Notes: generated from the letters alone by a model not told the origin. DNA of 64,000 nucleotides from Eubacterium sp. MSJ-33 (GCF_022174665.1 NZ_CP076562.1:126001-190000), one strand, 5' to 3'; counted from the stretch's first letter, positions 53,401-62,032 are shown. Numbers and translations are program-made.

Positions 53401-55020
53401 TGTTATTTTACGGATTTTGATTCGGATTTTGTGAAACAGTTCGAAGGACAGTCGGGTTGCGATATGCCGGATCGTAAGTGTCCAAAATGTGGAACGCAGA
53501 TGAAAAAGGAAGGACATGATATTCCGTTTGAGACATTTCTTGGCTTTTATGGTGATAAAGAACCGGATATTGACCTGAATTTCTCGGGTGAATATCAGCC
53601 GAAGGCGCATGCATTTACGGAAGAGCTATTTGGCAAGGGAAAAGCGTTCCGCGCCGGAACGATTGGTTCACTTGCGGATAAAACAGCACTTGGGTATGTG
53701 TACAAATACTACGAAGAACATGGAGAGACAAAACGCCGTTGTGAGATGGACCGCGTGGCAGTCGGATTGACGGGAGTTAAACGAACAACCGGACAGCATC
53801 CGGGTGGTATGATTGTGCTGCCAAAACATGAAGAGATTTATTCATTCACGCCGATTCAGCACCCGGCAAACGATATGACAACAGATATTGTTACAACACA
53901 TTTTGAGTATCATTCCATCGACCACAACCTGTTAAAGCTTGATATTCTCGGACATGATGATCCGACGATGATAAGACGGCTGGAAGATCTGACCGGTGTG
54001 GATGCAAAGACGATTCCGCTGGATGACAAGGATGTTATGTCTTTGTTCCACAATACGGAGGCACTTGGAATCAAACCGGAGGATATCGGTGGTACGAAGC
54101 TTGGTACACTTGGTATTCCGGAGTTTGGTACGGATTTTGCCATGCAGATGTTGATTGATGCCGGACCGAAGGCGTTTTCCGATCTGGTGCGTATCGCGGG
54201 ACTTTCCCATGGTACGGATGTATGGCTCGGAAATGCACAGACGCTGATTGCAGATGGCGTATGCGAGCTTTCCTCCGCGATCTGTACCCGTGATGATATC
54301 ATGACCTACCTGATTTATCGGGGACTTGAGCCGGGGCTTGCTTTCAATATCATGGAGAAGGTTCGTAAAGGTATTGTAGCAAAGGGTAAATGTGATAAAT
54401 GGGATGAATGGAAGGAAGAGATGCGTAGACATGATGTGCCGGAATGGTATATGGAATCCTGCGAGAAGATCAAGTACATGTTCCCGAAAGCACATGCGGT
54501 TGCTTATGTTATGATGGGCTGGCGCGTGGCATATTATAAGATCAACTATCCGCTTGCCTACTATACAGCATTTTTCAGTATCCGTGCATCTGCGTTTGAC
54601 TATCAGCAGATGTGTCTTGGCAAAGAAGCACTGGAAGCAAATCTGGCTGAGCTTCGGAAGAAGGATAAGAACACCATGAGCCAGACGGAAAAAGATATGA
54701 TCCGGGATATGAGACTTGTACAGGAAATGTATGCGCGCGGGATTGAATTTATGCCGATTGATATATACCGTGCGAAGGCAGATCGTTTCCAGATTATAGA
54801 CGGAAAGATTATGCCAAGCTTTGCATCAATTGCGGGCATGGGACTCAAAGCGGCGCAGCAGTTAGAGGAGGCAGCGAAGGGGGAACCGTTTACATCCAAA
54901 GAAGATATCCGTATCCGCGGAAAGGTATCGAAAACGATTCTGGATGTGATGGGAGAACTCGGAATACTGGGGGATCTACCGGAGACAAACCAGTATGATT
55001 TCTTTAGCATGCTGAAATAA
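50449..55020 (+). CDS. polC: DNA polymerase III alpha subunit PolC
   Basis: The 1523-aa replicative polymerase starts at a GTG. In order: an N-terminal PolC domain; a Lys/Thr/Glu-rich linker (residues ~200-265); an OB fold; the PHP domain (VELHLHTVMSEMD) split by a DnaQ-type proofreading exonuclease (VVFDIETTGLNPTNNRIIEI); the polymerase palm and fingers; and a zinc motif (CPKCYFTDFD...CPKCG). It is complete. This polymerase type is confined largely to low-GC Gram-positives. Confidence 0.98.
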   Translation: MDSKTFCNVFPAFKGGTDLDTLFSETEVESIKTYEARKEMVILLRSDHLIPYHLITRMEALLTQYAYHMGNAGKKIQLFVRYQLSEQYDVQQIAENYKESLLEELRAKSRIAFRLMSRAEWFYNDNVISLAVEHSTVAKEHEILIREFLVSYFRDHFGMDIEVGFSYSLEQKTKLRQANELRLQQELRTIEEKNAELRAAKEKADALENEKNQENTGKTKTKNTEKTTKTTENKEAKAETAQKKQTTNSKSEMPQAKAYGAGARKFSGKGDYGNYRKMQASDPDVFYGRNCDADIVKIEVLEEGTGECCIHGQVIKIEEKELRSGKFIITGAITDFTDTIMFKLFVSPDDKDPLLDELKTGKFYLIKGVPIYDSYSKEVTFSSIAGIKPANDFREKRMDNALEKRVELHLHTVMSEMDSVVGIEKVIARAKEWGMKALAITDHGVVQAFPIANHQIKKGEDFKIIYGVEGYFVDDVKGLIQNEKGQDIDSEYVVFDIETTGLNPTNNRIIEIGAVRIKDGKIQDTFSEFVNPEVPIPYSITKLTSITDAMVQSAPTIEEILPRFLEYIGDASVVAHNAAFDTGFIRENAKRLGLTFDSTIVDTMTLAHILLPELGKYTLDRLCKQFGVVNEHHHRACDDAAATAEIFVKMIKMIKAKGITTIKQLNEAGAASPDAIRKAKTYHGIILAANEVGRVNLYRLISESHLNYFNRRPRMPKSLINKYREGLIIGSACEAGELYRAVLYGEGEDEITRLCNFYDYYEIQPIGNNLFLLDDEKAPVKTIEDLQDVNRKICNLGKQFGKPVVATCDVHFLDPEDELYRRIMMAGKGFSDADRQPPLYFRTTDEMLAEFQYLGSDLAKEVVITNTNKINDMIDRISPVRPDKCPPIIANSDETLTTICYDKAHEIYGPDLPEIVEARLKRELHSIISNGFAVMYIIAQKLVWRSNDDGYLVGSRGSVGSSFVATMAGITEVNPLPAHYICPKCYFTDFDSDFVKQFEGQSGCDMPDRKCPKCGTQMKKEGHDIPFETFLGFYGDKEPDIDLNFSGEYQPKAHAFTEELFGKGKAFRAGTIGSLADKTALGYVYKYYEEHGETKRRCEMDRVAVGLTGVKRTTGQHPGGMIVLPKHEEIYSFTPIQHPANDMTTDIVTTHFEYHSIDHNLLKLDILGHDDPTMIRRLEDLTGVDAKTIPLDDKDVMSLFHNTEALGIKPEDIGGTKLGTLGIPEFGTDFAMQMLIDAGPKAFSDLVRIAGLSHGTDVWLGNAQTLIADGVCELSSAICTRDDIMTYLIYRGLEPGLAFNIMEKVRKGIVAKGKCDKWDEWKEEMRRHDVPEWYMESCEKIKYMFPKAHAVAYVMMGWRVAYYKINYPLAYYTAFFSIRASAFDYQQMCLGKEALEANLAELRKKDKNTMSQTEKDMIRDMRLVQEMYARGIEFMPIDIYRAKADRFQIIDGKIMPSFASIAGMGLKAAQQLEEAAKGEPFTSKEDIRIRGKVSKTILDVMGELGILGDLPETNQYDFFSMLK

Positions 55021-55097
55021 AAGAGTTGCTATTTTAGGCTATATATATTAAAATAAAGCCAAATGTTTTTAAATGCGATAAAGAAGGACGTGAGAAA

Positions 55098-55355
55098 GTG
55101 AACAATCAAAATACTCAGGACATAGGAATTATCCATGAATCAAATATCGAGGTATCTGACATTTTGGAGCAGGTGTATGAGGCGTTATCCGAGAAAGGAT
55201 ACAATCCTGTCAGCCAGATCGTCGGTTATGTGATGAGTGGGGATCCTACGTACATTACCAGTTATAAAAATGCGAGAAGTCTTATTATGAAAGCAGAGCG
55301 GGATGAAATCATAGAGGTACTTCTTGAGAACTATATTGAGACACGACTCAAGTAG
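55098..55355 (+). CDS. ireB: IreB-family regulatory phosphoprotein
   Basis: The 85-aa protein (old name UPF0297/YrzL) begins at a GTG with GGACG upstream. The core DILEQVYEALSEKGYNPVSQ, IVGYVMSGDPTYITSYKNAR is diagnostic. In Enterococcus, IreB is phosphorylated by the PASTA kinase IreK and modulates cephalosporin resistance, so it is a likely substrate of the PrkC/PrpC pair at 31.8-34.8 kb. It is followed by ruvX and DUF1292 as in B. subtilis yrzL-yrrK-yrzB. Confidence 0.93.
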   Translation: MNNQNTQDIGIIHESNIEVSDILEQVYEALSEKGYNPVSQIVGYVMSGDPTYITSYKNARSLIMKAERDEIIEVLLENYIETRLK

Positions 55356-55365
55356 GAGATAAGAT

Positions 55366-55800
55366 ATGAGAATTCTTGGATTGGATTATGGCTCTAAGAC
55401 GGTTGGTGTTGCGTTGTCAGATGCGACTTGTCTGATTGCTCAGCCACTTGAGACGATCGAGAGAAAACAGGAGAATAAGCTGAGACAGACCTATGCAAGG
55501 ATTGAAGCACTTGTGGAAGAACATGAAGTGGACAAGATTGTAGTAGGACTCCCGAAGATGATGAACAATACAGAAGGGCCGAGAGTTCAGGCAACGAAAG
55601 AATTTGCGGAGAATCTGGAGCGTAGAACCGGATTGCCGATTCTGTTTATGGATGAGAGACTCACGACGGTGGAAGCGAATCGTATCCTGGAGGAAACCGG
55701 AGTCTGTGTCAGTGGAAGAAAAGAACACATTGATAAAATGGCAGCCGCCATTATACTGCAGAGTTATCTGGATCTGGAGGGAAATAAAAAACATGAGTAA
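55366..55800 (+). CDS. ruvX: RuvX/YqgF Holliday junction resolvase-like protein
   Basis: The 144-aa RNase-H-fold protein has GLDYGSKTVGVALSD with the first catalytic Asp, VGLPKMMNNTEGPR, MDERLTTVEANRIL and HIDKMAAAIILQSYL. It has been linked to pre-16S rRNA processing and junction resolution. It overlaps the next gene by eight bases. Confidence 0.95.
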   Translation: MRILGLDYGSKTVGVALSDATCLIAQPLETIERKQENKLRQTYARIEALVEEHEVDKIVVGLPKMMNNTEGPRVQATKEFAENLERRTGLPILFMDERLTTVEANRILEETGVCVSGRKEHIDKMAAAIILQSYLDLEGNKKHE

Positions 55801-56086
55801 AAATGAAGAAGAAATGACAGAAAAACAGCAGATGATTACATTTCAGACAGATGAAGGAGAGCTGGAATTGTATGTGTTGGAGCAGACCAAATTATTTGGT
55901 ATGAACTATATCCTTTTAACAGATGATGTGGATGGTGAAGATGGCAGCTTCTATGTGTTCAAAGAGGAACCGGACGAAGAAGATGAGGATATGGTGACTT
56001 ATTCAGAGATTGAAGACGAGAACGAATTGAAAGCAGTAATCAAGGTGTTTGATGAACTGCTTGAGGACATTGATTTGGAGGTTTAG
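55793..56086 (+). CDS. DUF1292 protein (YrzB type)
   Basis: The 97-aa acidic protein starts MSKNEEEM behind GGAGG and overlaps ruvX. ITFQTDEGELELYVLEQTKL and GMNYILLTDDVDGEDGSFYV fit DUF1292. Function is not known; the ireB-ruvX-DUF1292 order is conserved in Firmicutes. Confidence 0.9.
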   Translation: MSKNEEEMTEKQQMITFQTDEGELELYVLEQTKLFGMNYILLTDDVDGEDGSFYVFKEEPDEEDEDMVTYSEIEDENELKAVIKVFDELLEDIDLEV

Positions 56087-56092
56087 TTTAGA

Positions 56093-57754
56093 ATGAAACA
56101 AAAAAATAAGTCGGTAAAGATTATTCCGCTGGGGGGACTGGAACAGATTGGAATGAACATTACCGCGTTCGAGTATGAGGACAGTATTATTGTCGTGGAT
56201 TGTGGACTTGCGTTTCCGGAGGACGAGATGCTCGGTATCGATCTTGTTATCCCGGATGTCACATACTTAAAGGAAAATGCAGACAAGGTAAAAGGTCTTG
56301 TGATTACGCACGGACATGAGGATCATATCGGTGCGATTCCGTATATAGAAAATGAAGTGAATATGCCGATTTATGCAACCAAGCTGACGATGGGGCTGAT
56401 TGAGCATAAGCTTCGCGAACATGGGAATATTAACAATGTCAGAAGAAAGATTGTGACACATGGACAGATGATTACACTCGGTGCATTTCGGATTGAGTTT
56501 ATCCGTACAACACATTCGATTGCAGATGCAGCCGCACTTGCAATCTATACACCGGCCGGAATCATTGTACATACCGGCGATTTTAAGGTAGATTATACAC
56601 CGGTCTTTGGAGAGGCAATTGATCTTCCGCGATTTGGAGAACTTGGAAAGAAAGGTGTACTTGCTTTGATGGCGGATTCTACGAATGTGGAGCGTACCGG
56701 ATACACACCATCAGAGAAGACGATTGGAAAAGTATTCGATCATTTGTTTGATGATAACAAGAATCATCGAATCATCATTGCGACATTTGCATCCAATGTT
56801 GACCGTGTACAGCAGATTATCAATTCTGCATACAAGTATGGCAGAAAAGTCGTAGTCGAGGGACGAAGCATGGTAAATGTTATTCAAACTGCTTCGGAAC
56901 TGGGATATATTGATATACCGGATAACACGTTGATTGAGATTGATCAGATTAAGAATTATCCGGATGAACAGGTGGTACTGATTACAACCGGAAGTCAGGG
57001 TGAGAATATGGCAGCACTTTCCAGAATTGCAGCCAGTATTCATAAACAGATTACGATCAAACCGGGTGATGTGGTTATTTTCTCATCCAGCCCGATTCCC
57101 GGAAATGAAAAGGCAATCTTCAAGGTGATCAATGAACTTGAGATGAAAGGCGCACATGTAATCTTTCAGGATACGCATGTTTCCGGACATGCCTGTCAGG
57201 AAGAGATAAAACTGATGTATGCACTTACAAAACCGAAATATGCGATTCCGGTGCACGGTGAGTACCGTCATTTGAAGCGTCATGCAGAACTTGCAGTGGA
57301 AATGGGAATCCCGAAAGAAAATGTTAAGATTTTGTCTGCCGGTGATGTATTATCCATCGGAGAAGATACATTTGATGTGACAGGAAAGGTACAGGCACAG
57401 GGCATTCTGGTTGACGGACTTGGTGTTGGTGATGTCGGGAATATCGTATTGCGTGACCGTCAGCAGTTATCTGAGAACGGACTTCTGATTGTAGTAGTTA
57501 CTTTGGAAGCCGGAAGCAGCCAGCAGATTGCGGGACCGGATATTGTATCCCGTGGATTTGTATATGTGCGTGAGGCGGAGAATCTGATGGATGAATGCCG
57601 GGATGTGGTGCAGGAAGCTCTGGATAATTGCCTGGATCGTGGAATTACGGACTGGGGCAAACTGAAAAATGCAATTCGCGATGCTTTGAGTGACTTCCTG
57701 TGGAAGAAGATGAAACGAAGTCCTATGATTCTGCCAATTATCACAGAGGTTTAA
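56093..57754 (+). CDS. rnj: Ribonuclease J
   Basis: The 553-aa metallo-beta-lactamase RNase has 5' exonuclease and endonuclease activity. The zinc motif ITHGHEDHIGAIPY (HxHxDH), the beta-CASP domain, and HVSGHACQEEIKLM and PVHGEYRHLKRHAEL are intact, with a C-terminal domain. It turns over mRNA and matures rRNA. It is followed directly by ylbF, another RNA-decay-associated gene. Confidence 0.96.
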   Translation: MKQKNKSVKIIPLGGLEQIGMNITAFEYEDSIIVVDCGLAFPEDEMLGIDLVIPDVTYLKENADKVKGLVITHGHEDHIGAIPYIENEVNMPIYATKLTMGLIEHKLREHGNINNVRRKIVTHGQMITLGAFRIEFIRTTHSIADAAALAIYTPAGIIVHTGDFKVDYTPVFGEAIDLPRFGELGKKGVLALMADSTNVERTGYTPSEKTIGKVFDHLFDDNKNHRIIIATFASNVDRVQQIINSAYKYGRKVVVEGRSMVNVIQTASELGYIDIPDNTLIEIDQIKNYPDEQVVLITTGSQGENMAALSRIAASIHKQITIKPGDVVIFSSSPIPGNEKAIFKVINELEMKGAHVIFQDTHVSGHACQEEIKLMYALTKPKYAIPVHGEYRHLKRHAELAVEMGIPKENVKILSAGDVLSIGEDTFDVTGKVQAQGILVDGLGVGDVGNIVLRDRQQLSENGLLIVVVTLEAGSSQQIAGPDIVSRGFVYVREAENLMDECRDVVQEALDNCLDRGITDWGKLKNAIRDALSDFLWKKMKRSPMILPIITEV

Positions 57755-57755
57755 T

Positions 57756-58091
57756 ATGAGACAGGTTATTAACGAGAGCAAACAATTGAATGAACATATC
57801 CGGGCGTCCAAAGAATACCACACATATATCCGAACCAAACAGACGCTGCTGGAGAATGAAGAATTGAGCAGGCATTTACAGGAGTTTCGCACAAAAAATT
57901 ACGAGCTTCAGAATCGTCAGGGTGTAAATCCTTACGATGACATGATAGAACTGACAAAGGAATATGACGAACTGCTGCACAACTCGGTTGTGAGTGATTT
58001 TTTACAGGCAGAACAACAGATTTGTAAGCTGTTGCAGCAGGTGTTTGATTCCATAGCAGAAGGATTGGAGTTTGATTACATCAATGAGTGA
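57756..58091 (+). CDS. YlbF/YmcA family protein
   Basis: The 111-aa helical protein belongs to the Com_YlbF family by its length and pattern (SKQLNEHIRASKEYHTYIRT, and EYDELLHNSVVSDFLQAEQQ). In Bacillus, YlbF, YmcA and YaaT form a complex that directs RNase Y cleavage and development. The position one base after rnj supports an RNA-decay role. It overlaps the next gene by eight bases. Confidence 0.83.
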   Translation: MRQVINESKQLNEHIRASKEYHTYIRTKQTLLENEELSRHLQEFRTKNYELQNRQGVNPYDDMIELTKEYDELLHNSVVSDFLQAEQQICKLLQQVFDSIAEGLEFDYINE

Positions 58092-58551
58092 GAATGTGAA
58101 AAGAACAAATGGAACAGCAAAGAAAAAAGGCGGTAGGCGAAATGCGTCGAAAAAAGAAGACAATCTCCGCAAGGGATTGAAGAATTCTTCCGGGTTTATG
58201 TTCGGCCTGTTTGTCAATATACTGATTGTATTTTTGATTGTGAAGCTTTTTACATATGCCTTTAATTTTGCATATGGTGTGTTCGGAAGTGTTGCGTTCC
58301 ATCCGGGCAGTCAGCAGTACATCGTGGTAGATATTCCGGCGGATGCATCTATTATGGAGATTGGAGAAGCATTGCAGGATGCAGAGATTATAGAAGACAA
58401 ATATGTTTTCTATGCAAAAGTGAAAGTCAAGGGCTATGGTACCAAGATTACAAGTGGTCAATATCATTTGTCTGCAAGCATGACCTACGATGAGATATTG
58501 CAGATTATCTGTAATATCAATACGGTTGAAGATGATGAGGATAGTGAATAA
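58084..58551 (+). CDS. MltG-like membrane protein without catalytic domain
   Basis: The 155-aa protein has a basic N-terminus (AKKKGGRRNASKKEDNL), one membrane helix (FGLFVNILIVFLIVKLFTYAF) and an extracellular part matching the LysM-like front of YceG/MltG (IPADASIMEIGEALQDAEII...YGTKITSGQYHLSASMTYDE). The ~200-residue lytic transglycosylase domain with its catalytic Glu is missing. It sits where B. subtilis has yrrL (mltG), before trmR and trhP. It may bind glycan or regulate a full MltG. Confidence 0.75.
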   Translation: MSENVKRTNGTAKKKGGRRNASKKEDNLRKGLKNSSGFMFGLFVNILIVFLIVKLFTYAFNFAYGVFGSVAFHPGSQQYIVVDIPADASIMEIGEALQDAEIIEDKYVFYAKVKVKGYGTKITSGQYHLSASMTYDEILQIICNINTVEDDEDSE

Positions 58552-58553
58552 CG

Positions 58554-59204
58554 ATGAATGAGTTTGCGAGAATTACTTCTTTTGTGCGTTCGATGGCGAA
58601 AGAAGACGCAGGAAAACTGGGTGAATTATATCGGGATGCCATACACCGTGGTGTGCCGGTGATCCGCCCGGAAGCAAGGGAATTATTAAAAACACAGATT
58701 CTGATACAAAAGCCGAAGCATGTTCTGGAGATCGGAACAGCCGTCGGCTATTCTTCTATTTATATGACAGGTTATCTGCCCAAAGACGCGCAGATTACAA
58801 CTTTGGAATTAAGTGAAGCACGTGCGAATGAAGCAAAAGAGAACATACGCCTTTTTGGAAAAGAGAAGCATATACAAGTAATCTGCGGAGATGCGGCAGA
58901 GACACTCAAAGAACTGCCGGATGATACATTCGAGTTCGCGTTTGTAGATGCGGCGAAGGCACAGTATATTTATTATCTGCCGGATGTTCTGCGGGTATTG
59001 AAAAAAGGCGGCGTGATTGTGTCGGATAATATTCTGCAGGAAGGGGAAGTGTTAGAATCCCATTTTCTGGTAGAAAAACGAAACCGTACGATTCATGATC
59101 GTATGCGGGAGTATCTGCATGTAATCACACACGATGAGAGATTGGAGACCGCAATTCTGCCTGTTGGAGACGGCATGGCAATCTCGGTTGTGCGGGAAGC
59201 ATGA
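58554..59204 (+). CDS. trmR: tRNA 5-hydroxyuridine methyltransferase TrmR-like
   Basis: The 216-aa SAM-dependent O-methyltransferase has VLEIGTAVGYSSIYM (motif I), FAFVDAAKAQYIYYLP and GGVIVSDNILQEGEV. By family and neighbourhood it matches B. subtilis YrrM/TrmR, which methylates ho5U34 to mo5U in tRNA wobble positions. The trhP-type hydroxylation gene lies directly downstream, strengthening the call over a catechol methyltransferase. Confidence 0.85.
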   Translation: MNEFARITSFVRSMAKEDAGKLGELYRDAIHRGVPVIRPEARELLKTQILIQKPKHVLEIGTAVGYSSIYMTGYLPKDAQITTLELSEARANEAKENIRLFGKEKHIQVICGDAAETLKELPDDTFEFAFVDAAKAQYIYYLPDVLRVLKKGGVIVSDNILQEGEVLESHFLVEKRNRTIHDRMREYLHVITHDERLETAILPVGDGMAISVVREA

Positions 59205-59291
59205 AAGCATATAAAATATCAGAACAGACGGTATATGTATAGTTACACAGAGAAGTGAATGAACATACATATACAATGAAAGAGGATTAAG

Positions 59292-60545
59292 ATGGATAAG
59301 TTACAAAAACCGGAATTATTGATACCTGCCGGGAGCCTGGAGGTTCTTAAGACAGCTGTTGATTATGGCGCAGATGCGGTCTATATCGGTGGCAAGAATT
59401 ATGGACTCCGTGCGAAAGCAGGGAATTTTACAATAGAAGAAATGCATGAGGCTGCAGATTATGTGCACGCGCATGGTGCAAAACTGTATGTGACAGTGAA
59501 TATATTTGCACATAATGATGATATTGAAGGAATCAGGGCTTATTTCCGGGAACTGAAAGAGGAAGGGCTCGAGGAGAAGATTGATGCATTTATCATATCG
59601 GATCCGGGTATCTTCACACTGTCGAAGGAGATTTTGCCCGGAATCGAGATTCATGTCAGCACACAGGCCAATAATACGAATTACCTGATTTATGATTTCT
59701 GGAGAAAACAAGGGGCGACACGTGTGGTTGCAGCGCGTGAGCTTTCATTAAAAGAAATCAAAACGATCCGGGAACACATTCCTGCGGATATGGAGATAGA
59801 GGCTTTTATGCATGGGGCTATGTGTATCTCTTATTCCGGAAGATGCCTGCTCAGCAGTTATTTTACAGGCAGAGATGCAAATCAGGGCGCATGTACACAC
59901 CCGTGCCGTTGGAAATATGCTGTCGTGGAAGAAAAGCGTCCGGGTGAATATCTGCCGGTTGAAGAAGATGACAGAGGCACTTATATCTTTAACTCCAAGG
60001 ATCTGTGTATGATCGAACATATTCCGGATATGATTGATGCCGGTATCAATTCCTTCAAGGTAGAAGGACGGATGAAGACGGCACTGTACGTGGCTGTTGT
60101 AACCCGGACTTACCGGGAAGCAATCGATGACTATTTCACATCGAAGGAATTATATGAGAGCAAGATGGAACATTACCGGCAGGAAATTGCAGCATGTACA
60201 TTCCGTCAGTTTACAACCGGTTTTTATTATGGCAAGCCAAACGAGGAGACGCAGATTTACGACTGCAATACGTATGTCAAAAACCGCGTCTATCTTGGAA
60301 CTGTCGAAGCGGTTATGGAAGATGGAAGCTTTGTCATCCATCAGAAGAACAAATTCTGTGTGGGAGATGCGATTGAAGTGATGGCGTTTGACGGAGAAAA
60401 CATCGATGTGGAGGTTCTTGCGATTCGTGATGAACACGGCACAGAGATGGAGTCTGCACCGCATCCAAAACAATTACTTTATGTGAAAGTTTCACATCCG
60501 GAAAAAATACAAAAAGGTATGATTATACGCACAAGGCACTGCTAG
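59292..60545 (+). CDS. trhP: Peptidase U32-family tRNA hydroxylation protein TrhP
   Basis: The 417-aa U32 protein opens KPELLIPAGSLEVLKTAVDYGADAVYIGG (shown in part by family) and has the cysteine cluster MHGAMCISYSGRCLLSSYF then GACTHPCRWKY, plus KVEGRMKTALYVA. The TrhP/YrrN-YrrO group hydroxylates tRNA U34 using prephenate and an Fe-S cluster; TrmR then methylates it. Its last 22 bases belong to a segment repeated at 61988, which also forms its terminator. Confidence 0.88.
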   Translation: MDKLQKPELLIPAGSLEVLKTAVDYGADAVYIGGKNYGLRAKAGNFTIEEMHEAADYVHAHGAKLYVTVNIFAHNDDIEGIRAYFRELKEEGLEEKIDAFIISDPGIFTLSKEILPGIEIHVSTQANNTNYLIYDFWRKQGATRVVAARELSLKEIKTIREHIPADMEIEAFMHGAMCISYSGRCLLSSYFTGRDANQGACTHPCRWKYAVVEEKRPGEYLPVEEDDRGTYIFNSKDLCMIEHIPDMIDAGINSFKVEGRMKTALYVAVVTRTYREAIDDYFTSKELYESKMEHYRQEIAACTFRQFTTGFYYGKPNEETQIYDCNTYVKNRVYLGTVEAVMEDGSFVIHQKNKFCVGDAIEVMAFDGENIDVEVLAIRDEHGTEMESAPHPKQLLYVKVSHPEKIQKGMIIRTRHC

Positions 60546-60567
60546 ATTTAAGCAGTGCCTTTTTTAC
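60521..60567 (+). repeat. Direct repeat / terminator, copy 1 (end of trhP)
   Basis: GATTATACGCACAAGGCACT and the next GC begin a 22-bp stretch identical to 61988-62009, then six differing bases, then TAAGCAGTGCCTTTTTT shared again. AAGGCACTGC pairs with GCAGTGCCTT to form a terminator with a T-run. The copy encodes the last residues of trhP and its stop. Confidence 0.88.
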
Positions 60568-60573
60568 ATTATT

Positions 60574-60598
60574 AAAATGCTACAATTTGTAGCATTTT
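60574..60598. repeat. 11-bp palindrome at the left end of the Rpn cassette
   Basis: AAAATGCTACA and TGTAGCATTTT are perfect complements separated by ATT. It lies just inside the left direct repeat. The rest of the 276-base gap before the Rpn gene is AT-rich and shows no gene. Confidence 0.55.
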
Positions 60599-60821
60599 CC
60601 CAAATATCTTTACAAGCTGTTTCTGTTTATGATACAGTTTCTTTGTTGTCAAGAAGCGCTCGTTCATAGCGTAGTTTGGTAACAGTCTATTGATTTTATA
60701 ATTTTCTATTCGGTTCTATGAATACAAATCATTACCCATTAACGATTTTAATTCACATGACAAATTTTTATTCTATGTTAGAAGAATTCATGTACACATC
60801 TATTTTAAGGAGGCAAATCTT

Positions 60822-61922
60822 ATGACCAAAGAAACACAGAGCACATTCTATCTGACTGTAAGTGAACTTGAAGAAGCTATGAAACAACATAATTTATATG
60901 CAGACTACACCTTGCTTGACGAATCATGGAAGAAACGTTTTGATGATTACATGACCGGCAGGAAAACGATGCCGCTTACTTACGATCCATTCTTCAAATG
61001 CATGTTCCACCCAGACAAACATCCAGACTGGCTGTCACATCTACTCAGCGCAATTCTTGGAGAATCAGTTGTGGTGGAACAAATTCTTCCATCAGAGAAT
61101 ACAGCCGTATCTATTGATTCCTTGTTAATCATGGATATCGTTGTACGGTTAAGTGATGGTTCACTTGCGAATGTGGAAATCCAGAAGATTCCATACATGT
61201 TCACAGCCGAGAGGATTTCCTGCTACTCATCCGACCTTCTGATACGTGAATATTCACGTTTGAAGAAGAACAAAAATTTTAAATATTCTGACATGAAGAA
61301 AGTTTACACCATTGTTCTGTATGAGAAAACTGAGGGTGATTTTAAGAATCCAATGCTGCATGGTGCGTATATCCATCACGGCAAAATCCGCTTTGACACG
61401 AACCTAAAACTGAATCTTCTGCAGGAATATTTTCTGATTGCACTTGATGTATTCAGCCAAAACGGATATACTGATGATAATAATCCAGATGCTTCGGAAA
61501 CAGAACTTATTGCAACGCATAACAATATTCCGGAGACTGGCTTGGTAACAAATGATTTAAGCATGTATTGTCTGGAAGGCTGGCTTTCCATCCTGACTGC
61601 CGAGACAATGGCAGATGTGACACGCGTGATCAGACGATATCCATGGAGTGAAGCAATATTCCGTGAAATGAGTGCATATGTAAACAACCCTGAGGAGGTG
61701 ATTCTCATGTTTTCAGAAGCGTTAAAAATTGCAGATAAAAATACAGTGAAATATATGATCGAGGAACTGCAGGATAAATTACAGCAGACCGAAGATGAAT
61801 TGCAGCAAGCAGAAGAAAAACAGAAGCAGGAAGCAGAAAAACGAAAACAGGCAGAAGCTGAATTGCAACATTCAAGGGAAGAAATTGCACAGTTGAAAGC
61901 TTTGCTGGCAAAGCAACGATAA
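60822..61922 (+). CDS. Rpn-family PD-(D/E)XK nuclease / transposase-like
   Basis: The 366-aa protein has a PD-(D/E)XK nuclease core: LTYDPFFKCMFHPDKHPDWL, then IMDIVVRLSDGSLANVEIQK with Asp105, Glu119 and Gln121 as likely catalytic residues, and YTIVLYEKT. The last ~60 residues are a Gln/Glu/Lys coiled coil. Rpn proteins promote RecA-independent recombination, and some act as phage-defence nucleases. AAGGAGG precedes the ATG. It lies between two copies of a 45-bp hairpin segment and so looks like a recent insertion into the trhP-sigK junction. Confidence 0.88.
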   Translation: MTKETQSTFYLTVSELEEAMKQHNLYADYTLLDESWKKRFDDYMTGRKTMPLTYDPFFKCMFHPDKHPDWLSHLLSAILGESVVVEQILPSENTAVSIDSLLIMDIVVRLSDGSLANVEIQKIPYMFTAERISCYSSDLLIREYSRLKKNKNFKYSDMKKVYTIVLYEKTEGDFKNPMLHGAYIHHGKIRFDTNLKLNLLQEYFLIALDVFSQNGYTDDNNPDASETELIATHNNIPETGLVTNDLSMYCLEGWLSILTAETMADVTRVIRRYPWSEAIFREMSAYVNNPEEVILMFSEALKIADKNTVKYMIEELQDKLQQTEDELQQAEEKQKQEAEKRKQAEAELQHSREEIAQLKALLAKQR

Positions 61923-61928
61923 TTGACA

Positions 61929-61966
61929 GGGGTACCGATGTAGATGGTACCCCCATTTGCTTTTTT
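61929..61966 (+). terminator. Terminator of the Rpn gene
   Basis: GGGGTACC (61929-61936) pairs with GGTACCCC (61946-61953) across a 9-base loop, and six T follow at 61961-61966. Confidence 0.85.
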
Positions 61967-61987
61967 GCCACTGGATTTTGAATATGA

Positions 61988-62032
61988 GATTATACGCACA
62001 AGGCACTGCGAAGCTTAAGCAGTGCCTTTTTT
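61988..62032. repeat. Direct repeat / terminator, copy 2 (end of sigK)
   Basis: Second copy of the segment at 60521-60567. Read on the minus strand it encodes the last residues of the sigma factor (KKALLKLRSALCV) and its TAA at 61990. The hairpin AAGGCACTGC/GCAGTGCCTT lies inside the coding sequence. Confidence 0.88.
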
